Made by a program: the position numbers and the translations under genes. 10,214 nt of DNA. It comes from Salinimicrobium sp049687495 (lineage in GTDB: Bacteria > Bacteroidota > Bacteroidia > Flavobacteriales > Flavobacteriaceae). Position 1 is the stretch's first letter. Each line of letters starts with the position of its first letter. The stretch is taken from NCBI GenBank assembly GCA_049687495.1, contig JBAVJB010000115.1:1-10214 (forward strand), read 5' to 3'. Below are positions 1 through 7,508 of the stretch, piece by piece. The notes under the pieces were generated by a model. It was not told the origin of the DNA and searched no databases. It saw only the letters and a list, made by a program, of their open reading frames with translations.

Positions 1-181
1 GGAACCTTCCATATCCTTCTGCTATGTTATGAGTAACAGATCGCGAGGCGCGTCGCATTTGTGAAACTAATTCAAATTTTTCATAGTCGGGAAATTGCTT
101 AATCAGATCGGAAATCTCTATTCTTAAATTTCTTGCTGCTTTCCAGCAATTCAAATCTTCAAAAGATTTTATCCCCTCCAT
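1..181 (-). CDS. Four-helix-bundle protein, S23 / 23S rRNA intervening-sequence family (partial, N-terminal part)
   Basis: Reading the minus strand from an ATG at 181-179 gives 60 codons that run off the left edge with no stop. The peptide begins MEGIKSFEDLNCWKAARNLR and continues with QMRRASRSVTHNIAEGYGR at about residues 41-59. The FEDL.xW..A start, the QMRRA segment and the NIAEGYGR turn are the signature of the small (about 115-125 residue) four-helix-bundle family first seen in open reading frames inside 23S rRNA intervening sequences. About half of the protein is therefore present. The biochemical role of stand-alone members is not established; the Avd accessory protein of diversity-generating retroelements shares the fold. 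The gene starts 31 nt after the sdhA stop on the same strand, so it is probably read from the sdh transcript, where sdhB is usually found. No clear Shine-Dalgarno precedes the ATG, as for the neighbours. Family assignment is firm; function is unknown. Confidence 0.85.
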   Translation of the reverse strand, partial: MEGIKSFEDLNCWKAARNLRIEISDLIKQFPDYEKFELVSQMRRASRSVTHNIAEGYGRF

Positions 182-212
182 TTCCCGTTAACTATTAACT
201 TGGAACTAATTT

Positions 213-2216
213 CTATTTATAGCTTCTCGTTTTAACTTCTATGTATTCGTAGTCCAGGTCTTCCTTATGCAGGACTTCTTTTCCCGGGTCGCCGGTGTAT
301 TCCCAGGCGGCCACATACATAAAGTTCTCGTCATCCCTAAGGGCTTCCCCTTCTTCGGTCTGGTATTCCTCTCTAAAATGTCCTCCACAAGATTCTTCCC
401 TGTGCAGTGCGTCTTTAGCAAACAGCTCTCCAAGTTCAAGGAAATCGGCAACCCTTCCTGCTTTCTCAAGCTCAGGGTTCATTCCATCTATAGATCCAAG
501 AACACGTACATCTTTCCAGAATTCCTCTCTTAGCTGTCTTATCTCCTCAATGGCTTCCTTCAACCCGGTAGCATTTCTGGACATACCAACTTTGTTCCAC
601 ATGATCTTTCCAAGACGTTTGTGGAAGTGGTCAACAGATTTGGTTCCTTTAAGATTCATAAGCTTTTCAAGCTGTCCGCGAACTTTCTTTTCAGCCTCGT
701 CAAATTCAGGGCTATCAGTTGGGATAGCTCCTGTACGAATATCTGCAGAAAGATAGTCTCCCATGGTGTATGGCAGCACGAAGTAACCATCAGCAAGTCC
801 CTGCATCAAAGCAGAAGCTCCAAGACGGTTGGCACCGTGATCTGAGAAGTTGGCTTCCCCCGCAGCGTACAATCCGGGGATAGTAGTTTGCAGGTTGTAA
901 TCCACCCAAAGGCCACCCATGGTATAGTGTACCGCAGGATAGATCTTCATTGGAGTTTCATACGGGTTCTCATCCACGATCTTTTCATACATCTGGAAGA
1001 GGTTACCATATTTAGATTCTACTACTTTTTGTCCCAGTTCTTTGATCTGAGCTTCGGTAGCATTTTCTATTTTTTGAGTTGAAACCGCTTCTCTTCCGTA
1101 GCGCATAAAAGCACTTCCGAAGTCAAGAAAAACAGCTTCTCCGGTTTTGTTCACACCGTACCCGGCATCACAACGCTCTTTGGCAGCTCTGGAAGCCACA
1201 TCACGAGGCACCAGGTTACCAAAAGCAGGATATCTTCTTTCCAGGTAGTAATCCCTGTCTTCTTCGGCCAGTTCTGTTGGCTTCAGTTTACCCTGACGTA
1301 TCTTTTCTGCATCTTCTTTCTTCTTCGGAACCCAGATACGACCATCATTCCGAAGAGATTCTGACATCAGCGTCAATTTAGACTGATGATCTCCCGAAAC
1401 CGGAATACAGGTTGGGTGAATTTGGGTGAAGCAAGGGTTAGCAAAAAATGCTCCTTGTTTATGCACTTTCCAGGCTGCGGTGGCGTTACTTCCCATCGCA
1501 TTGGTAGAAAGATAGAATACGTTCCCGTATCCACCTGAAGCGATCACCACGGCATGGCCGCTGTGTCTTTCAATTTCACCGGTCACAAGGTTCCTGGCGA
1601 TGATCCCGCGGGCTTTCCCGCCTACAAGAACAACATCAAGCATTTCATGACGGGTGTAAGATTTGATCTTCCCGCGGTTGATCTGCCTGTTCATGGCAGA
1701 ATATGCACCAAGCAACAACTGCTGCCCGGTTTGTCCTTTAGCATAAAAAGTCCTGGAAACCAACACCCCTCCAAAAGAGCGGTTATCAAGTTGACCACCG
1801 TAATCACGTGCGAAAGGAACTCCCTGCGCAACACACTGGTCAATGATATTTCCTGAAACCTCGGCAAGACGGTACACGTTTGATTCGCGTGCGCGGTAGT
1901 CACCACCTTTTACTGTATCATAGAAAAGTCGGTAATCTGAATCCCCGTCTCCCTGGTAGTTCTTGGAAGCGTTGATCCCTCCCTGCGCGGCAATAGAGTG
2001 CGCACGACGGGGAGAATCCTGGTAACAGAATGTTTTTACGTTGTAACCCAACTCTGCAAGAGTGGCTGCGGCACTACCGCCGGCCAATCCTGTTCCTACC
2101 ACGATAATATCTATATTTCGCTTATTGGCAGGGTTAACCAGGTTGATGTTATTTTTATGATTGGTCCACTTATCTTCAAGTGGGCCCTTTGGTGCTTTTG
2201 AATCTAATACTGACAT
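213..2216 (-). CDS. sdhA: Succinate dehydrogenase / fumarate reductase flavoprotein subunit
   Basis: This 667-residue protein is the catalytic FAD subunit of complex II. It oxidises succinate to fumarate on the cytoplasmic face of the inner membrane and passes electrons to the Fe-S subunit SdhB. Visible features are the N-terminal dinucleotide-binding GTGLAGG (41-47), the RRAHSIAAQGG segment with H73 as the expected covalent FAD attachment site, the substrate loop around HPTCIP (267-272) and ESLRNDG (286-292), R338 in PRDVASRA as the likely catalytic proton-shuttle arginine, HYTMGG (430-435), and AAGEANFSDHGANRLGASAL (451-470), which contributes FAD and dicarboxylate contacts. The length fits the epsilonproteobacterial/Bacteroidota type that pairs with one dihaem cytochrome b. 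The ATG at 2216 lies 12 nt after the sdhC stop, with AAGGA very close to it. sdhC-sdhA is clearly one transcript. The third subunit, sdhB, is not in the window; a four-helix-bundle gene follows instead. Identity is secure. Confidence 0.97.
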   Translation of the reverse strand: MSVLDSKAPKGPLEDKWTNHKNNINLVNPANKRNIDIIVVGTGLAGGSAAATLAELGYNVKTFCYQDSPRRAHSIAAQGGINASKNYQGDGDSDYRLFYDTVKGGDYRARESNVYRLAEVSGNIIDQCVAQGVPFARDYGGQLDNRSFGGVLVSRTFYAKGQTGQQLLLGAYSAMNRQINRGKIKSYTRHEMLDVVLVGGKARGIIARNLVTGEIERHSGHAVVIASGGYGNVFYLSTNAMGSNATAAWKVHKQGAFFANPCFTQIHPTCIPVSGDHQSKLTLMSESLRNDGRIWVPKKKEDAEKIRQGKLKPTELAEEDRDYYLERRYPAFGNLVPRDVASRAAKERCDAGYGVNKTGEAVFLDFGSAFMRYGREAVSTQKIENATEAQIKELGQKVVESKYGNLFQMYEKIVDENPYETPMKIYPAVHYTMGGLWVDYNLQTTIPGLYAAGEANFSDHGANRLGASALMQGLADGYFVLPYTMGDYLSADIRTGAIPTDSPEFDEAEKKVRGQLEKLMNLKGTKSVDHFHKRLGKIMWNKVGMSRNATGLKEAIEEIRQLREEFWKDVRVLGSIDGMNPELEKAGRVADFLELGELFAKDALHREESCGGHFREEYQTEEGEALRDDENFMYVAAWEYTGDPGKEVLHKEDLDYEYIEVKTRSYK

Positions 2217-2228
2217 AATCCTTACCTA

Positions 2229-2891
2229 TTAGAGTTGATTAAAATAATGAAAAAGGGCTATAAAGATGAAGCCTAACGGTATAATGATCGAAAAGGCTAC
2301 AGTTGCACCCCTCATCCCTTTGTAGAACTTCTTATGCCATCCCACCGTCTGGAAAGAGGAGGAAAAGCCGTGAAGCAAGTGAAGGCTAAGGAAGATAAAA
2401 GAAATAACGTAAAGTCCTGTTCTAATGGGGTCGGCGAATTTCGCTACCATTTCAGGATAGTATCTCATAGGGTTTTCGGGATCAACTACAATATACTTGT
2501 GGTAGATCTCCGGAAACCAGAAATCGTAAAAATGCAGCCCTAAAAAAGCCAGGACCACAAGTCCTGTCCAGATCATATTCCTGGACATCCAGGAAGAGTT
2601 CGCATTTCCATGAAATTTCACGTAGCCTATTGGCCGGGCACTTTTGTTGTTCATCTCAAGAACAATACCCATCACGAAGTGTACAACTACACCCAGGATA
2701 AGTACCGGTTGCAACAGGAACTGCACAAAAACGTTAGTTCCCATAAAATGCGAAATCCCGTTAAAAGCTTCGGGACCAAATACAGATGTGAAATTTATTA
2801 TGAAATGCTGAAGTAAAAACAAGACCAAAAAAAGTCCTGACAAGGCCATAACAAGCTTTCTTGCTATGGAAGATTTGAGGAATCCACCCAT
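2229..2891 (-). CDS. sdhC: Succinate dehydrogenase cytochrome b subunit (b558 family)
   Basis: This 220-residue integral membrane protein anchors SdhAB and carries electrons between the Fe-S subunit and menaquinone. Five hydrophobic segments are apparent, at about residues 12-36, 52-78, 104-125, 156-178 and 195-216. Histidines in the first four are well placed as axial ligands of two b haems: H29, H71, H120 and H171 (H174 is an alternative). This is the arrangement in the single-subunit dihaem cytochromes of Wolinella-type fumarate reductases and Bacillus/Bacteroidota succinate dehydrogenases. The N-terminus MGGFLKSSIARKLVMALSG is typical of the flavobacterial family, which supports the ATG at 2891. 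It is the first gene of the sdh transcript, downstream of a strong promoter match, and sdhA starts 12 nt after its stop. Confidence 0.95.
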   Translation of the reverse strand: MGGFLKSSIARKLVMALSGLFLVLFLLQHFIINFTSVFGPEAFNGISHFMGTNVFVQFLLQPVLILGVVVHFVMGIVLEMNNKSARPIGYVKFHGNANSSWMSRNMIWTGLVVLAFLGLHFYDFWFPEIYHKYIVVDPENPMRYYPEMVAKFADPIRTGLYVISFIFLSLHLLHGFSSSFQTVGWHKKFYKGMRGATVAFSIIIPLGFIFIALFHYFNQL

Positions 2892-2921
2892 TGGTTATAT
2901 AATTTTAATGAAGAATTAACA

Positions 2922-2952
2922 CAAAAATACGTCCTTTCAACTCACTGGCAAA
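2922..2952 (-). promoter_or_regulatory. Bacteroidota primary sigma promoter of sdhC-sdhA
   Basis: On the minus strand TTTG (2952-2949) is followed by exactly 19 nt and then TATTTTTG (2929-2922). This is a full match to the Bacteroidota -33/-7 consensus TTTG-N19-TAnnTTTG. Transcription would start near 2915, leaving a leader of roughly 25 nt before the sdhC ATG at 2891. No operator-like repeat is evident around it. The match is seen in the sequence; promoter activity is inferred. Confidence 0.75.
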
Positions 2953-3039
2953 TAATAATACTTTATTAACCTATTATTTAGAATGGTTTTAAAGAACTTG
3001 CGAAATCGTTAGAACACTCTGCTTCCAAAGAAATTAGCC

Positions 3040-3142
3040 AAAAAAAATTCAACAGAAAATGCCACTTTTGAGACCTCATGAAGAAAAGGTTTTATTAAAA
3101 CCTAACCAGCTTCCACAAAGGTTCCAAAAATGGCATTTTTGG
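3040..3142 (-). terminator. Terminator-like hairpin region after the sortilin-like gene
   Basis: The region starts 2 nt past the stop of the 951-residue gene. Read on the minus strand it holds a compact odd palindrome CCAAAAATGCCATTTTTGG (3142-3124). The 22-nt segment 3140-3119 can alternatively pair with 3076-3055 (18 of 22 Watson-Crick, two more G-U), closing a long stem that encloses a second perfect 7-bp hairpin at 3103-3087. A run of eight T (minus strand, 3047-3040) follows the long stem after 7 nt, as expected of an intrinsic terminator. The compact and long foldings are mutually exclusive. It insulates the downstream sdh promoter from read-through. A related element lies at 7435-7488. 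Confidence 0.65.
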
Positions 3143-3144
3143 AG

Positions 3145-6000
3145 CTACTTGATCTCCAGCTTTTCTGTAGCGGTAGCACCGTTCAGTTTGATGACCACCT
3201 CGTAGGTTCCCTTCGGAATATAATACTTTCCGGTTTTTGACTTTTCGGCAGTTTTGCTGTCTTTTGCCAGTTTTTTGGCGGCTTTTTCAGAAATTGTGAG
3301 GTCATAATCCACCTGATTAAAGCCTTTTTCGGCATCTGCTTTGAATTCCCTTACCTGCAAACCATCTTCGTTCTTGATGCTGATCTTGGCTTTTCCTGTT
3401 TCGGAAGCGTAAAAGACAAATTGGGTGTTAGGCACGTAAGGATCCAACCATTTGCTGTAGCTGTTGCCCCAGCGCGGTGAAAATTGCACACTTGCCAGCG
3501 GTGCTACCCACACGCCTTTATCAAGATCTTCATTCCTCATTTCTGAAATTGGCGCAACATCTGCCCTGTAAATGGAGCGGCCGTGAGTACCAGCCACCAG
3601 CTGTTTTGCCTCTTTTTGAACCCTCAGGTCATGCACAGGCACATTCGGCATACCCGCGCTAAAGGCCTGCCAGCTTTGGCCACGGTCCATAGAAACATAA
3701 AGGCCGTTATCGGTTCCCAGGTATAGCACCTCTTCGCGGTTTGGATCTTCCCTGATCACGTTCACCGGACCCAGCGGCAGATCTCCCGAAATATTTTTCC
3801 AGGTCTTTCCGAAGTCTTCAGAAACATAGACATAAGGCGTGAAGTCATCCCAGCGGTACCCGTTCAGTGTTAAATAGACCCTCTCTTCTTTGTATTCGGA
3901 AGCTATCACTCTCGATACCCAAAGATCCTGCGGAAGATTTTCGCTGATCTTCGTCCAGCTGCCGCCGCCGTCTTTGGTTACCTGCACAACTCCGTCATCG
4001 CTTCCGGTGTAGATCAAGCCAAACCTGAAGGGAGATTCACTTATGCTGGACAGAGTTCCATAAGGCACATTGCCTTTTTTTCCGCCGGTGGTGAGATCTT
4101 CGGAAATTGCAGTCCACGTGCTCCCCTGGTCCATGCTCCTCATTAACTTGTTCGCTCCCATATAAAGAATGTCCTGGTTGTGCGGGGAAAGCAAAATTGG
4201 GGTTTGCCAGTTGAAACGATATGGTCGCTCACCCAGCTCATGCTTCGGTTGGATGAATTCCCTATCACCGGTTTCACGGTTGATCCTGAAATAACTTCCG
4301 AATTGAAATCCGGTGTAGACAATATTTGAATCGCGGCTGTCAATCTCCACCTGCATGCCGTCACCGCCCATCAGTCTTTCAAAATTATAATCGCCGTTTG
4401 CCTGCCAGGAAGTATTTTCTTCATTCAAATGCGGACCGACCCATACGCCGTTGTCCTGCAGCCCGCCGTACACATTGTACGGTTTTTGGTTATCAACGTT
4501 GACAGAATAGAATTGCCCTACCGAAGGATTGTTGTTCAGGATCCAGTTTTCGCCGTCGTCATAAGTAATGTTGACTCCGCCGTCGTTTCCGTCGATCAAA
4601 TGCCCCGGCATATTGGGATCGATCCACAGCGCATGGTGATCTGAATGCACATTTTCTGCATCTATGGAAGTAAAGGTTTTTCCCCCGTCTTTAGATTTCA
4701 GGATCGGCACTCCGTAGATGTAAATTGCTTCAGGATCGTTTGGATCCACGTGCACCATTCCGAAGTAATAACCGTAGCTGTAGTAAACATCATCGAGGTA
4801 ATCTTCATGAGTTTTGTTCCAGGTTTTTCCGCCGTCGGTGCTTTTATATACCTGCGCGCCAAAAACAGGGGTGTCAAAAAGGTCAGAATTTGCGTCTTCT
4901 AAATAAAGGGCAAGATCGGCAGGTTCGGCCTTTTTTTCCTTCACCATTTCTTTTACGCTCTTGGCCGTGTATTTCTTCGGAAAATCATTATTCCGCAGGA
5001 ATTTCTCCAGTTGCTCCTCATCCAGCTTTTGAAATGCTGAAGCAGACATCTCCTTAAAATCCTCTTTTTGAAGCCCTTCTTTTTTCTCTTCTTTTCCTTC
5101 CTCCTTTGGCCTGTGAAACTGGTTATCAACGATCGCATAGACCGTGTTCTCATCATAAGCTGCAAGGCCTATACGGCCTACTCCTTCCCCGGTTGGAAAA
5201 CCTGAGTCAGCGGTTGAAATTTCGGTCCAGCTGTCGCCGGCATCGGTACTTTTATAGATCCCGCTGCCAGAGCCCGATTCCCTGAAGTTCCAGGCTTTCC
5301 TGTCCTTGTCCCAGGCTGCTGCATACATGATATTGTAATTTCCCGGAACCGGCGAAATATCAATGATCCCGGTCTCGTTGTTGACGAACAAAGTTTTGTT
5401 CCAGGTCTGGCCGCCATCGGTGGTCTTATAAACCCCACGCTCTTCGTTCGTGGAATACAAATGTCCCGCGACACCCACGACAACCTCTTCAGGGTTTTCA
5501 GGATTGATTAATATTCTGCTGATGTGGTGAGAATCAGGCAGCCCCATAAATTCCCAGCTTTCGCCTTTGTCATCAGATTTCAGCAAGCCTATTCCTGCAT
5601 AAGTAGAGCGGGAAGCATTCACCTCCCCGGTTCCTATCCAAATGGTTCCGTTTTTCCAATCCACAGCCACGTCGCCAATATTAAGAGTAGGTGCGTTATC
5701 CATTACCGGAGTAAAAGAAGTACCGTTATTGTTGGTGTACCAGAGTCCGCCGGTGGCGTAGGCGACGTAGAATTCCGTAGGATTTTCGGGATTGACCGCA
5801 AAATCAACAACCCGGCCGCTCATGATGGTAGGGCCAATGTTCTTTAGCGGGATGTTCTTTACGTCGGAATTTTGATTGAGTTCAACTTTTTGCTGAAAGG
5901 CTTTTTCTACAGCCTGACCTGTAGAAGCGGGCTGTTGCGCCAGGACCCCATGCGCGTTGAATGCCAACGCCAGGAGTGGTAGGAGGAATGTTTTTTTCAT
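3145..6000 (-). CDS. Secreted sortilin/VPS10-like Asp-box beta-propeller protein ('glycosyl hydrolase' BNR-repeat family)
   Basis: The gene encodes 951 residues from the ATG at 6000. The open frame extends to an ATG at 6048, but the inner start is preferred. It opens directly with a signal peptide (MKKTFLLPLLALAFNAHGVLA, cleavage expected after A21), and a promoter match overlaps the region between the two starts. Ten Asp boxes of the form S/T-x-D-x-G-x-x-W/F are seen, near residues 142, 193, 251, 387, 436, 479, 622, 675, 727 and 770, plus a degenerate one near 89. This is consistent with the ten-bladed propeller of the sortilin/VPS10 family. AGTHGRSIYRADV (803-815) is typical of this bacterial group at the end of the propeller. 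A Lys/Glu-rich stretch at about 297-372 interrupts the blade pattern. Residues from about 860 form a probable beta-sandwich ending KGTYEVVIKLNGATATEKLEIK at the C-terminus; it resembles FlgD-like or type IX secretion tails but is not a clear sorting domain. Such proteins are often labelled glycosyl hydrolases, but no catalytic residues are recognisable, so substrate and activity are unknown. It is probably exported to the periplasm or cell surface. Confidence 0.85.
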   Translation of the reverse strand: MKKTFLLPLLALAFNAHGVLAQQPASTGQAVEKAFQQKVELNQNSDVKNIPLKNIGPTIMSGRVVDFAVNPENPTEFYVAYATGGLWYTNNNGTSFTPVMDNAPTLNIGDVAVDWKNGTIWIGTGEVNASRSTYAGIGLLKSDDKGESWEFMGLPDSHHISRILINPENPEEVVVGVAGHLYSTNEERGVYKTTDGGQTWNKTLFVNNETGIIDISPVPGNYNIMYAAAWDKDRKAWNFRESGSGSGIYKSTDAGDSWTEISTADSGFPTGEGVGRIGLAAYDENTVYAIVDNQFHRPKEEGKEEKKEGLQKEDFKEMSASAFQKLDEEQLEKFLRNNDFPKKYTAKSVKEMVKEKKAEPADLALYLEDANSDLFDTPVFGAQVYKSTDGGKTWNKTHEDYLDDVYYSYGYYFGMVHVDPNDPEAIYIYGVPILKSKDGGKTFTSIDAENVHSDHHALWIDPNMPGHLIDGNDGGVNITYDDGENWILNNNPSVGQFYSVNVDNQKPYNVYGGLQDNGVWVGPHLNEENTSWQANGDYNFERLMGGDGMQVEIDSRDSNIVYTGFQFGSYFRINRETGDREFIQPKHELGERPYRFNWQTPILLSPHNQDILYMGANKLMRSMDQGSTWTAISEDLTTGGKKGNVPYGTLSSISESPFRFGLIYTGSDDGVVQVTKDGGGSWTKISENLPQDLWVSRVIASEYKEERVYLTLNGYRWDDFTPYVYVSEDFGKTWKNISGDLPLGPVNVIREDPNREEVLYLGTDNGLYVSMDRGQSWQAFSAGMPNVPVHDLRVQKEAKQLVAGTHGRSIYRADVAPISEMRNEDLDKGVWVAPLASVQFSPRWGNSYSKWLDPYVPNTQFVFYASETGKAKISIKNEDGLQVREFKADAEKGFNQVDYDLTISEKAAKKLAKDSKTAEKSKTGKYYIPKGTYEVVIKLNGATATEKLEIK

Positions 6001-6018
6001 TTCTTGTATATATGTGCC

Positions 6019-6049
6019 TGAAATTAGGAAAAACCCCCTGTTCTGCAAA
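6019..6049 (-). promoter_or_regulatory. Probable promoter of the sortilin-like gene
   Basis: On the minus strand TTTG (6049-6046) is spaced by exactly 19 nt from TAATTTCA (6026-6019). The upstream box is perfect, while the -7 box matches TAnnTT but lacks the final TG. Predicted transcription would begin near 6012, downstream of the ATG at 6048 and about 12 nt before the ATG at 6000, which supports the shorter start for this gene. Confidence 0.5.
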
Positions 6050-6088
6050 CTTTTTTAGCGCAAACGAGCCTATTGCTCATAATTCTCT

Positions 6089-6096
6089 TAATTTTG
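6089..6096 (+). promoter_or_regulatory. Possible -7 box for the aminopeptidase gene
   Basis: TAATTTTG at this position is a perfect TAnnTTTG. It lies 22 nt before the ATG at 6119, so transcription would begin around 6103. No TTTG stands 19 nt upstream (the bases there are GAGC), so only half of the consensus is met. It shares the 118-nt divergent intergenic region with the promoter of the sortilin-like gene. Confidence 0.4.
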
Positions 6097-6118
6097 AGGA
6101 AATCGAAAATTTTTACCG

Positions 6119-7411
6119 ATGAAGTACGATCAAATAGACAGAAATTTATTCATAAAGAACCGTAAGAATTTTACGGCCGAGATGAAGCCGAAAAGCCTTG
6201 CGGTTTTCAATTCCAACGATGTTTATCCCATTGGCGCAGACAGCACCATGCCTTTTCAACAGGCGCGCGACCTTTTCTACCTCTCGGGAGTTGACCAGGA
6301 CAAGAGTATACTTGTACTTTTCCCCGATGCACCCGATGAAAAGCACCGCGAAATGCTCTTTTTGACCGAAACGAACGAACATATAGCAGTTTGGGAAGGT
6401 GAAAAACTTACCAAGGAAAAGGCTTATGAAGTTTCGGGCATCAAAAATGTGTTCTGGCTTAAAGATTTTGAAAAGATCTTTTTTGAGGTGATGACGCAGT
6501 GTGAAACGGTGTACTTCAACACCAACGAACACTACCGCGCAAATGTTGAGACCGAAACCCGTGAAGCAAGGTTCATCAAGTGGTGTAAAAGGAATTTCCC
6601 TGCACACCAGGTAGCGAAAAGCAATCCTATTCTTCAGCGTTTCAGATCTGTTAAAGATCCTATTGAACTCGACCTGATGCAGAAAGCCTGTGATATTACC
6701 GAAAAAGCCTTCCGCAGAGCTTTAAAATTCGTGAAGCCGGGAGTTTGGGAATACGAGATCGAAGCCGAATATTACCACGAGATGATAAGAAACCGTTCCC
6801 GCGGATTTGCTTACACGCCTATCATCGCCAGCGGAAAGAATGCGAATGTGTTGCATTATATCGAGAACAACCAGCAGTGTAAAGAGGGAGAATTGATCCT
6901 GCTTGACACCGGTGCCGAATATGCCAACTACGCGAGTGACCTTTCCAGGACGATTCCTGTTTCGGGAAAGTACACCAAGCGCCAAAAAGAGGTATACAAT
7001 GCAGTGAACAGGGTAAAAAATGATGCTACTAAAATGCTTGTTCCGGGCACGATCTGGAAAGACTACCATGTGGAAGTGGGCAAATTGATGACTTCGGAAT
7101 TGCTTGGACTGGGCCTTTTAGATAAAGCTGATGTTCAGAATGAAGACCCGGACTGGCCGGCATATAAAAAGTACTTCATGCATGGAACATCTCACAACAT
7201 TGGGCTGGACACTCATGATTACGGATTGTTGTACGAGCCAATGAAGGCCAATATGGTATTCACTGTGGAGCCGGGAATTTACATTCCAGATGAAGGCTTT
7301 GGAATTCGTCTTGAAGACGATGTGGTTATCCAGGAGAAAGGAGAACCTTTTAACCTGATGCGCAATATTCCTATTGAAGCCGATGAGATCGAGGACATTA
7401 TGAACTCGTAA
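6119..7411 (+). CDS. pepP: Xaa-Pro aminopeptidase (M24B family, aminopeptidase P)
   Basis: This 430-residue cytoplasmic metallopeptidase removes an N-terminal residue that precedes proline. An N-terminal creatinase/AMP_N-type domain covers about residues 1-160 (note DLFYLSGVDQ at 51-60), followed by the pita-bread catalytic domain. All five dinuclear metal ligands are visible: D263 (LLDTGAEY), D274 (YASDLSRTIP), H359 (MHGTSHNIGLDTHD), E384 (FTVEPGIYIP) and E399 (GIRLEDDVV). The additional active-site histidines of aminopeptidase P are present at H246, H355 and H366. The length matches the E. coli enzyme (about 440 residues). No signal peptide is seen. The gene is transcribed divergently from the sortilin-like gene and is followed by an inverted repeat that probably ends its transcript. 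The M24B assignment is firm. The gene symbol rests on family resemblance, since Bacteroidota often carry more than one paralogue. Confidence 0.93.
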   Translation: MKYDQIDRNLFIKNRKNFTAEMKPKSLAVFNSNDVYPIGADSTMPFQQARDLFYLSGVDQDKSILVLFPDAPDEKHREMLFLTETNEHIAVWEGEKLTKEKAYEVSGIKNVFWLKDFEKIFFEVMTQCETVYFNTNEHYRANVETETREARFIKWCKRNFPAHQVAKSNPILQRFRSVKDPIELDLMQKACDITEKAFRRALKFVKPGVWEYEIEAEYYHEMIRNRSRGFAYTPIIASGKNANVLHYIENNQQCKEGELILLDTGAEYANYASDLSRTIPVSGKYTKRQKEVYNAVNRVKNDATKMLVPGTIWKDYHVEVGKLMTSELLGLGLLDKADVQNEDPDWPAYKKYFMHGTSHNIGLDTHDYGLLYEPMKANMVFTVEPGIYIPDEGFGIRLEDDVVIQEKGEPFNLMRNIPIEADEIEDIMNS

Positions 7412-7434
7412 AATTTAATAATTTCAGTTTACAG

Positions 7435-7488
7435 CAGTCCCAAAAATGCCTTCTGCAAGAGCCTTCAGAAATGCCATTTTTGGGACTG
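7435..7488 (+). terminator. Long inverted repeat, probable terminator, after the aminopeptidase gene
   Basis: Perfect 14-nt arms CAGTCCCAAAAATG (7435-7448) and CATTTTTGGGACTG (7475-7488) face each other. Inside them TTCTG (7451-7455) can pair with CAGAA (7466-7470) around a 10-nt loop. The element begins 24 nt past the pepP stop and is followed by a T-rich but interrupted tract (7489-7503). It shares the core words CCAAAAATGCC and AATGCCATTTTTGG with the hairpin at 3124-3142, but lies next to an unrelated gene and on the other strand. Termination is inferred from position; a repeat-family or RNA-processing role is an alternative. Confidence 0.65.
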
Positions 7489-7508
7489 TTTGATTTAAAT
7501 CTTTAGCC

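Noticed and set aside
1..212. A diversity-generating retroelement accessory (Avd) gene or a 23S rRNA intervening sequence.
   Set aside because: No reverse transcriptase, template repeat or rRNA sequence is visible, and the gene lies in an sdh operon. Only the general four-helix-bundle family can be supported.
6001..6048. N-terminal extension of the sortilin-like protein from the ATG at 6048.
   Set aside because: The 16 extra residues would precede a complete signal peptide starting at 6000, and the promoter match at 6019-6049 would place the transcript start inside the extension.
7452..7482. TCTG-N19-CATTTTTG within the inverted repeat as a promoter for the alpha/beta hydrolase gene.
   Set aside because: Each box has one mismatch, and the bases are already explained by the hairpin arms; not strong enough to call.
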